DNA of 39,444 nt from Mycoplasma sp. CAG:472. GTDB lineage: Bacteria > Bacillota_I > Bacilli_A > RF39 > UBA660. Below are positions 6,937 through 12,764 of the stretch, piece by piece. The notes below the pieces were generated by a model that was not told where the DNA came from, did not search any database, and saw nothing but the letters and a program-made list of their open reading frames with translations. A program made the translations under genes and the position numbers. Position 1 is the stretch's first letter. The number at the start of each line of letters is the position of its first letter. The stretch is from the NCBI GenBank assembly GCA_000437315.1, contig FR899407.1, forward strand, positions 1 through 39,444. Direction: 5' to 3'.

Positions 6937-8946
6937 TGGATCTTGATTTGGATTACTTCTTCCATCATCTCTAACACAAGTTCTTACATAAGTTGCTTTA
7001 CCAGTTCTTACGTAACCTGGTTCATATTTATTTTCTGAATAAATATATTCTGCATTAGACCAGATAGGGGAAGTAGTTTCTTTTGTAGTTTTATAACATG
7101 TTTGTCCATCAAGAGTATATCCATAAGGACAATAGTAACCTAAGAATTTACTTTCTTCTTTATAGTAACATAAAGTTCCTTTTAAAGTTGCTTTTTCATT
7201 TTCACAATAGTATTCATCAGCACTTTTAACTAGCTTATAACATTTAGTATTTTCTTTGCTGCCTTCTTTAGTATAACCTGTAGGACAAGAATATACTTTT
7301 TCAGTAGTTGATGTTTTAGCAGGAGTTGTTTTATAACATTTATCTCCGAGTTCTGTATAACCTGTAGGACAATAACTCTTAGACTCAGTTATTAAATCTG
7401 TTTCTTTATAACATGTATTACCCTCTTGGATATATCCACTTGGACAATATTTTTCAGTATTATATCTTAATTCTGTTTTCTTATAACATACATTACCACT
7501 TTGAGTGTATCCATAAGGACAATATCTAGTAGAAGATGTACTTGGACTTGTAGTTTTATAACAAGTATTACCACTTTGAGTATAACCTGATGGACAAGAA
7601 TAAGTAGTATTTCCTCCTGAAGGACTAGTATAATGATAACATTTACCATTTTGTAGTGTACCTGAATTACATTTATATGAAACAGTTCTACGATAAATTG
7701 CATAGTTATAAGTTGTTATACCTGCAATAGTATTTTTACCCATTAAAACCTTCTTTTCAGTATCAGTCGTATATGGTGCTTCATAGGTTCTAGTTGAATA
7801 TTCACTTACTGGGTTACCCCATGAACTATAAACTTTACTAGGTTCAGTAGTTTTATAACAAGTATTACCATTTAATGTATAACCTGATGGACAAGTTTTT
7901 CCACTTGTTGATGGAATAGGATTTGTATATTTATAACATGTATTACCCTCTAAAGTGTAACCAGAAGGACAAGTCTTTTCAGTATCAGTAATAATATCTG
8001 TATATTTATAACAAGCATTATTTTTCTTTTCATATCCAGCAGGGCAATATCCTTCAGAAGTAGAAATTATATCAGTATATTTACGACATTTATTACCTTC
8101 TTTGACATATCCTGTAGGACAATAATCTTTTGTATTTGTAATTTTTTGAGTGTATTCGTAGCAATAATCTCCTTGAAGTGTGCCTTTTTCACAATATTTA
8201 GTTGATACACCACCAGTTACTATATAATCTGTATAAACTTTATGATAACCACCATCATTTTTCTTAGCATCAACAACTTTAACTTGCTCTTCAGAATAAC
8301 TTTCATTTGCTTGTCTATAATCACCAGTTTCTTTTTCACATACATTACCATTTAATCTATAACCAGTAGGGCAAGTAATAGTTTGTTTTACGTGTTCATA
8401 AGTATATTTAATAGTACATACTGTAGGTATTTCATAAATTGTACATGTTGTAGTAGATGTACAATTACATGATGATTTAATATTATCTTTATAATTATTA
8501 GAACTATTATCTACTTCAGTAGTTTTACCATTATCATCTTTAATAACTGATTTAATAGATATTTTTTCAATAATATTATCTGAAGTATTTCCACATACTA
8601 AATTACTTTTTACTTTATATTCGTTATCAGCACTTCTTGTAGCGGATATATATGATAAATCACCATCACATTTAGTTTTACCATATTTCATTTCCTTTAA
8701 AATATCTTTTTCAATTAATTCATCAAGATAAATTATTGTTGTGTCTCCAATAGAATCTGGTAGTTTATCCTCAAAATATTTTTTTGCAGTTTCTTGCATT
8801 TTTGTAAGATTATCTTTAAATTCACTTACGTTATTTGTAGTATTATTGTTTTTAGAAATTAACCAAAATACAATAACCACTATAGCAAAAAATGCAATTA
8901 TTCCAAGAAGTACATTTAATATTTTTCCACTTTTATTATTTTTCAT
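6922..8946 (-). CDS. Anchored cysteine-rich repeat surface protein (14 CPxGYxxxGNxCYK repeats)
   Basis: The 674-residue protein begins with a short basic tail and one transmembrane helix (about residues 9-30). A 100-residue region with pilin-like features follows (YLDELIEKDILKEM...CDG...YKVKSNLVCG). From about residue 190 to 640 it carries some 14 units of 20-30 residues with consensus CPxGYTxxGNxCYK joined by Thr/Ser/Lys-rich linkers; two or three units are degenerate (YCEKGTLQGDYCYE, YCENEKATLKG). Two Cys per unit suggest one disulphide per repeat and an extended extracellular stalk. It is coupled to the upstream gene: its GGAGG site overlaps that gene's stop. The role is unknown; adhesin or cell-wall spike is a guess from architecture. 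Confidence 0.75.
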   Translation of the reverse strand: MKNNKSGKILNVLLGIIAFFAIVVIVFWLISKNNNTTNNVSEFKDNLTKMQETAKKYFEDKLPDSIGDTTIIYLDELIEKDILKEMKYGKTKCDGDLSYISATRSADNEYKVKSNLVCGNTSDNIIEKISIKSVIKDDNGKTTEVDNSSNNYKDNIKSSCNCTSTTTCTIYEIPTVCTIKYTYEHVKQTITCPTGYRLNGNVCEKETGDYRQANESYSEEQVKVVDAKKNDGGYHKVYTDYIVTGGVSTKYCEKGTLQGDYCYEYTQKITNTKDYCPTGYVKEGNKCRKYTDIISTSEGYCPAGYEKKNNACYKYTDIITDTEKTCPSGYTLEGNTCYKYTNPIPSTSGKTCPSGYTLNGNTCYKTTEPSKVYSSWGNPVSEYSTRTYEAPYTTDTEKKVLMGKNTIAGITTYNYAIYRRTVSYKCNSGTLQNGKCYHYTSPSGGNTTYSCPSGYTQSGNTCYKTTSPSTSSTRYCPYGYTQSGNVCYKKTELRYNTEKYCPSGYIQEGNTCYKETDLITESKSYCPTGYTELGDKCYKTTPAKTSTTEKVYSCPTGYTKEGSKENTKCYKLVKSADEYYCENEKATLKGTLCYYKEESKFLGYYCPYGYTLDGQTCYKTTKETTSPIWSNAEYIYSENKYEPGYVRTGKATYVRTCVRDDGRSNPNQDPNTMK

Positions 8947-8956
8947 ATAAACCTCC

Positions 8957-10372
8957 TTATCTTGATAGTCCTTTATCTATCATAACTTCATCAGCATAAA
9001 TTGAATACATTGAATAGTCTGGATTTCCAATAGTTAAATGATGAATTAATTCTTCGATACAGATATAACCATATGTTCCATCAATTTCATCACCAGTATA
9101 ACCATTTGGAACTGTATTATTATCTCTCATTTCTCCATAAGTTGGTCCCCATCCATGATTTGTTGTAAGAGCAAGTGATGCGTTCATATTTTCATTAAAC
9201 ATTCCAAGCATCAAATAATATTGACTAATTGGACTTTCTGGAGTAAGTGAGAATGATTCAAATTTTCTTGCTGTCATTTCATTAAATAGTTTAGCGTATA
9301 AAACCTTATTTTCTTCATTAGTATCATTTAATTTTTTTGCACATAATTCGTATAACTTATAAATGTTATAACCTTTTTCCTCTTTTAGGGAAGAGAAGTT
9401 TTCTAATTTTAATTCGTTATTTGTAATACAAGCAAGCATTTCTTTTAAAGTATCCTCGGTAACAAAGATATCATTTTCTTCGTTTAATACTACAACATTA
9501 TCAGTTCCTACTAAAGTAGTAAGTTTTCCTAAATCAGTATTTGCTTTGTAAAGTTCTTCACGTGATGCAAAGACACTTTTATTTTCTAAAGAGTCAAAAT
9601 TTGCAAGTTTTAAAGCAGTTATAATTTCCTCAACTGTTAAAGTATTTCCTGGAGTATTTGCTAGTTTTTCAGCATAAGTATATAATGCATCTTCATCATT
9701 AATATCAATATTTGCTAAATCTAGTTTTGTTTCTTCCTCAATAGGTTCTGCTTCAATAGTATCTGAAGGTTCTTCGATAGTATCCGAAGGCTCTTCAATG
9801 GTAATTTCTTCTTCGATATCTGCAGATGGTTTTTCTTCAATTACAGTTTCTTGAGCTTCTTTAGGTTCATCTTCAGTTAAACCATTAATTTGATTTTTAA
9901 GTTTACTATTTTCTTTTGCAAGAGAAAATATGATAGCAAGTGCAGCAATAGTGCAAGATGCTCCAGCTATAATACCTAAAGTCTTTTTCTTTTTCTTTTC
10001 ATCAACTTCTTCATAGTCAACATCAATTACGTTAGTTGGTTCACTATTATTTACTCCTTTTTTAGGTTCAGTAACTTCTTTACTTTCAGCTTTTTTAAGT
10101 TGAGTATATAAAGCAAGACCTACATTTTCACTATAAACTTTACCATCTATAGTTCTAAGTTTATAATATAATGAACTATAAAGTGATGCATAACTTTCAA
10201 ATAACTTAGTGTCATCTTCTTTTGCATTTTCCACTATATTATAATGTTTTTCTGTTGCATGTAAAAGTTCTTCAAATCCTTTCTTGTTTTTTTCACTTAT
10301 ATTCATGTCTAATATTTCCTCAATTTTATTTTGACATGCTTTTATAAGTGCTAGTATATCACATTTTTTCAT
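8957..10372 (-). CDS. Single-pass membrane protein with acidic repeats, surface locus
   Basis: The protein has 471 residues from the ATG at 10372; an in-frame TTG six bases upstream is too close to the GGAGGG site to be the start. Residues 1-100 are charged and helical and would be cytoplasmic. A KKKKK run precedes one transmembrane helix near residues 131-151. A coiled-coil turn and an acidic Glu/Pro linker with tandem IEEPSDT repeats (about 190-215) come next. The C-terminal 250 residues are a soluble, presumably extracellular domain ending in HHLTIGNPDYSMYSIYADEVMIDKG. No family is recognised. It is the first gene of a two-gene minus-strand operon with the cysteine-rich protein, which suggests a shared surface function. 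Confidence 0.75.
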   Translation of the reverse strand: MKKCDILALIKACQNKIEEILDMNISEKNKKGFEELLHATEKHYNIVENAKEDDTKLFESYASLYSSLYYKLRTIDGKVYSENVGLALYTQLKKAESKEVTEPKKGVNNSEPTNVIDVDYEEVDEKKKKKTLGIIAGASCTIAALAIIFSLAKENSKLKNQINGLTEDEPKEAQETVIEEKPSADIEEEITIEEPSDTIEEPSDTIEAEPIEEETKLDLANIDINDEDALYTYAEKLANTPGNTLTVEEIITALKLANFDSLENKSVFASREELYKANTDLGKLTTLVGTDNVVVLNEENDIFVTEDTLKEMLACITNNELKLENFSSLKEEKGYNIYKLYELCAKKLNDTNEENKVLYAKLFNEMTARKFESFSLTPESPISQYYLMLGMFNENMNASLALTTNHGWGPTYGEMRDNNTVPNGYTGDEIDGTYGYICIEELIHHLTIGNPDYSMYSIYADEVMIDKGLSR

Positions 10373-10407
10373 AACCAAAACCCTCCTTTTTTGATTAATT
10401 GTTTGCT

Positions 10408-10436
10408 ATTCTACCACTAAAAAGGGAAAATGTCAA
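10408..10436 (-). promoter_or_regulatory. Promoter of the minus-strand surface operon
   Basis: On the minus strand TTGACA (10436-10431) and TAGAAT (10413-10408) are 17 bp apart, followed by a strong AAGGAGGG site before the start at 10372. Confidence 0.8.
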
Positions 10437-10511
10437 TATAATTATGTATGTAAATGAAGTGTAAAGAAACTAAAAATTTTTGGTATATTGAAAACAAAAT
10501 TAATATCTTTC

Positions 10512-10540
10512 TTGTTTAGTAATTTTTATTGTGGTAATAT
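10512..10540 (+). promoter_or_regulatory. Promoter of the metalloprotease-like gene
   Basis: TTGTTT (10512-10517) and TAATAT (10535-10540) with a 17-bp spacer. It places the transcription start after the in-frame GTG at 10531, so translation must begin at the ATG at 10564. Confidence 0.65.
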
Positions 10541-10563
10541 ATTTGACACAAGGGAAGGTATAT

Positions 10564-11253
10564 ATGGAGTATAACAATATACATATAGATGATAAAAAAT
10601 TGGATGCAAAAGTTTTGAAAGAATATTTAAATGCTTTAGATAAAGTTTTAGAAAAATACCCTAAATTAATAAATAGAATAGATTTTATAGGCGATTTTGC
10701 AGATTCATTTAAGTTAACTGAGGTTATAACAAAATTTGAATATAATTCAAAAACAAAATATTCTCTTTGGCAAAAAACTAATTATTACATGACTTCTTAT
10801 GCATTTACAAGTTTAATGAAAGATTCAGATGCTGAAAAAATAAAATATGTATTATTATGTATTAATGAGAAACTTAATTATGACAAAGTCTATAAATTAA
10901 TTAATAATTGTTTAAATAAAAATTTGATGTATGCAAGTAATATTGAACAGCTTTTATATCATGAAGTAGGACATATGTTTTCTGGTCTTTTTAAATTAAT
11001 AAAAAAGGAAGATTTGTTTTGTAGAGTTTTTGAATATATGTGTGTTCCTAGTGAAGAATTTTCTTCATACTCACTTTCCTCTTTTGAGGAATTTATTGCA
11101 GAACATTTCTCAAAGTATTTAAGTAATCCTACATTTAATGAACCAACTGAATATATTGGATATATGGTTGATAAATATTATGATATTTATAGTGATACTA
11201 ATGTACTATGTAAATCTAATGATCTACAATTAATTAGAAAACCAAAAAAGTAA
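10564..11253 (+). CDS. Zinc-metalloprotease-like protein with HEVGH motif
   Basis: A 229-residue soluble protein. The metal-binding motif HEVGH stands at residues 133-137, within LLYHEVGHMFSG, and is followed about 45 residues later by FEEFIAEHFSKYL, where a Glu or His could be the third zinc ligand. This is the general zincin (gluzincin-like) layout; the substrate is unknown. No signal peptide is seen, so it probably acts in the cytoplasm. The start at 10564 follows GGGAAGG by a good distance. It is monocistronic, divergent from the surface operon and closed by a terminator at 11342-11363. A non-peptidase role cannot be ruled out. Confidence 0.65.
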   Translation: MEYNNIHIDDKKLDAKVLKEYLNALDKVLEKYPKLINRIDFIGDFADSFKLTEVITKFEYNSKTKYSLWQKTNYYMTSYAFTSLMKDSDAEKIKYVLLCINEKLNYDKVYKLINNCLNKNLMYASNIEQLLYHEVGHMFSGLFKLIKKEDLFCRVFEYMCVPSEEFSSYSLSSFEEFIAEHFSKYLSNPTFNEPTEYIGYMVDKYYDIYSDTNVLCKSNDLQLIRKPKK

Positions 11254-11341
11254 ATAATACTGATGAATTGTCTTGATTAATTTAAAAAATATTGTTATTA
11301 TTAATTTGTAAAGTAAATTAAATTTATAATAGTTTTGTTGG

Positions 11342-11363
11342 GATGCGTTTGCATCTTTTTTTT
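11342..11363 (+). terminator. Terminator after the metalloprotease-like gene
   Basis: GATGC, loop GTTT, GCATC, then eight T. Confidence 0.85.
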
Positions 11364-11610
11364 CGTGATTAAAAAATAGAAAGGAGGTATTAATTGTATT
11401 TTATTAAAGAAAATAAGTAAAATTTTAAACGATGCGGTTAAAAAATATGACACTGATATTATTGGTAGTTATGCTGATAAATTACTGTTGAAGTATGTAA
11501 AAAATATAATCGAAGTACCTTATTTAGAATGATACAATTCTTCAGTATCTTTTCTGATGAAAAATTCGCACCAATGACGTAACAATTAACATAGAGTCAT
11601 TATATTTTGT

Positions 11611-11670
11611 TCTTTTACCTTTTAATTGTAAAAGGTGCGCCGTTCGCGCACCAATTGTTCTGGAGTCAAC
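11611..11670 (+). repeat. Partial copy A of the DUF1016 variable box
   Basis: Flanks match the intact gene (TTACCTTTT on the left; CACCAATT and TGGAGTCA on the right). The centre is a 19-nt palindrome: GGTGCGC (11634-11640), loop CGTTC, GCGCACC (11646-11652). In the gene's frame the box reads KGAPFAHQLFWSQ. Confidence 0.85.
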
Positions 11671-11675
11671 TAAAA

Positions 11676-11747
11676 AAAGAATGAGATAATTTTATCTTTT
11701 GATTGAAAAAAGTGTGGCATTGCCACACCAATTATCGTGGAGTCAAC
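11676..11747 (+). repeat. Partial copy B of the DUF1016 variable box
   Basis: About 35 bp of left flank and 16 bp of right flank are nearly identical to the intact gene. The centre is again 19 nt: AGTGTGG (11711-11717), loop CATTG, CCACACC (11723-11729), with only the outermost pair mismatched. It reads KSVALPHQLSWSQ in frame. Confidence 0.88.
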
Positions 11748-11812
11748 TTTAAAAGTAGATGAAAAAGTCGTTGCAAGAAAATTTAAAATAATAATGGAAA
11801 TGGAGGCAAAAA

Positions 11813-12721
11813 ATGATAAATTATTATGAAAAAATTAAACAAGAATTATTAAATAATGAAATAAGTAAGCTAGCTAAAAGAAATTCAATTAATAATAGTG
11901 ATTTAACTACTTATTATAATGTAGGAAAAATGCTGAGTGAAGCTGGTAAAAGTTATGGTGAAAATATAATTGGTAAATATTCTGTAAAACTTACTCAAGA
12001 ACTTGGTAAAAAATATAATACAACAACTTTAAAACGAATGAGACAATTTTACCTTTTGATTGAAAAAGGTGCCCGATTTGGGCACCAATTATCATGGAGT
12101 CATTATGTAGAACTTTTGCCATTGAAAGATAACAATGAAATTAATTATTATATTAATATTTGTGAAAAAGAATTATTAACTAGAGATGAACTTAGAAATA
12201 GAATTAAATCTAAAGAATACGAAAGACTTGGTGAAGAAACTAAAAATAAATTAATTACAAATGAAGAACTAAAATTACCTGATTTAGTTCCTAATCCAAT
12301 AATGATACCAAATTGTGATTATATTGATATTAACTCTATATCAGAAAAATATTTACAAGAAAATATAATGCTAAATATTTCATCTTTTTTAAAGGAACTC
12401 GGAAATGGCTTTAGTTTTATAGATAATGAATACAAAATTAAAATAGGCAATAATTATAATTACATTGATTTACTTTTATATAATGTGAAATTTAAATGCT
12501 ATGTAGTTGTAGAGCTCAAAGTAACTGTACTTAAAAAAGAACATATTGGACAAATACAGGTTTATATGAATTATATAGATAAAAATGTTAAAGAGTTAAC
12601 TGATAATAAAACTATTGGGATTATTATATGTTCTAAAAATAATCAATTTATAATTGAATATTCTTCGGATGAAAGAATATTTGCAAGAGAATTTAAATTA
12701 GAAAGTAAAGTATTAAATTAA
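11813..12721 (+). CDS. DUF1016 / YhcG-family PDDEXK nuclease
   Basis: The 302-residue protein has the two-domain layout of the DUF1016 (YhcG) family. The N-terminal domain (about residues 20-130) includes the signature LKRMRQFYLLI...HQLSWSHYVELL. The C-terminal domain (about 180-295) looks like a PDDEXK nuclease, with D in YIDLLLYN and ExK in VVVELKV, followed by GQIQVYMNY. Family members are linked to mobile DNA, restriction or anti-phage functions; the exact reaction is not known. GGAGG stands 8 nt before the ATG. Codons 86-91 lie in a 19-nt palindrome (12068-12086) whose arms differ from, but fold like, those in two partial copies upstream. It sits just before dnaE, in an accessory pocket within housekeeping DNA. 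Confidence 0.88.
   Translation: MINYYEKIKQELLNNEISKLAKRNSINNSDLTTYYNVGKMLSEAGKSYGENIIGKYSVKLTQELGKKYNTTTLKRMRQFYLLIEKGARFGHQLSWSHYVELLPLKDNNEINYYINICEKELLTRDELRNRIKSKEYERLGEETKNKLITNEELKLPDLVPNPIMIPNCDYIDINSISEKYLQENIMLNISSFLKELGNGFSFIDNEYKIKIGNNYNYIDLLLYNVKFKCYVVVELKVTVLKKEHIGQIQVYMNYIDKNVKELTDNKTIGIIICSKNNQFIIEYSSDERIFAREFKLESKVLN
12032..12102 (+). repeat. Active copy C of the DUF1016 variable palindromic box
   Basis: GGTGCCC (12068-12074), loop GATTT, GGGCACC (12080-12086). The left flank differs from copy B at only a few bases over about 35 bp, and the right flank at one base over 16. The box encodes KGARFGHQLSWSH. Confidence 0.88.
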
Positions 12722-12752
12722 TTTAATTATAGATATTTATTCTTAATAATGT

Positions 12753-12758
12753 TACAAT
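12753..12758 (+). promoter_or_regulatory. -10 box placing dnaE on a nearly leaderless mRNA
   Basis: TACAAT at 12753-12758 lies only 6 bp before the dnaE ATG (12765), with a weak TAGATA 17 bp upstream. No Shine-Dalgarno precedes the ATG. Transcription would begin at or next to the start codon. Confidence 0.4.
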
Positions 12759-12764
12759 TAATTT

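Larger units (their letters stand above)
11390..11806 (+). pseudogene. Decayed DUF1016/YhcG-family gene upstream of the intact copy
   Basis: This fills the 559-bp gap between 11253 and 11813. A good AAAGGAGG site at 11380-11387 is followed by a frame encoding KYDTDIIGSYADKLL, which matches DIIGKYSVKLTQEL-like sequence of the intact gene. Across frameshifts come MIQFFSIFSDEKFAPM and a partial SHY, the FYL...QLSWSHY region of DUF1016. Two more partial copies of that same region follow (11611-11670 and 11676-11747), each with its own palindrome. At 11758-11805 there is a match (DEKVVARKFK) to the extreme C-terminus of the intact protein (DERIFAREFK). The locus is therefore an internally deleted, rearranged gene with in-frame stops at several points. 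Confidence 0.7.

Noticed and set aside
7467..7703. Second minus-strand frame inside the cysteine-repeat gene
   Set aside because: It is an alternate reading of the same repeats with low-complexity Ile/Val/Leu content and no start signals.
7000..8400. Tandem repeats in the cysteine-rich gene as a CRISPR or satellite
   Set aside because: They follow the protein repeat CPxGYxxxGNxCYK in frame and vary at synonymous positions.
10531..10563. GTG at 10531 as the start of the metalloprotease-like gene
   Set aside because: It lies next to the -10 box and before the expected transcription start; the ATG at 10564 has a Shine-Dalgarno site.
11600..11750. CRISPR-like array from the repeated palindromes upstream of the DUF1016 gene
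   Set aside because: There are only two copies, the flanks rather than the palindromes are conserved, they match the coding sequence of the neighbouring gene, and no cas gene is present.
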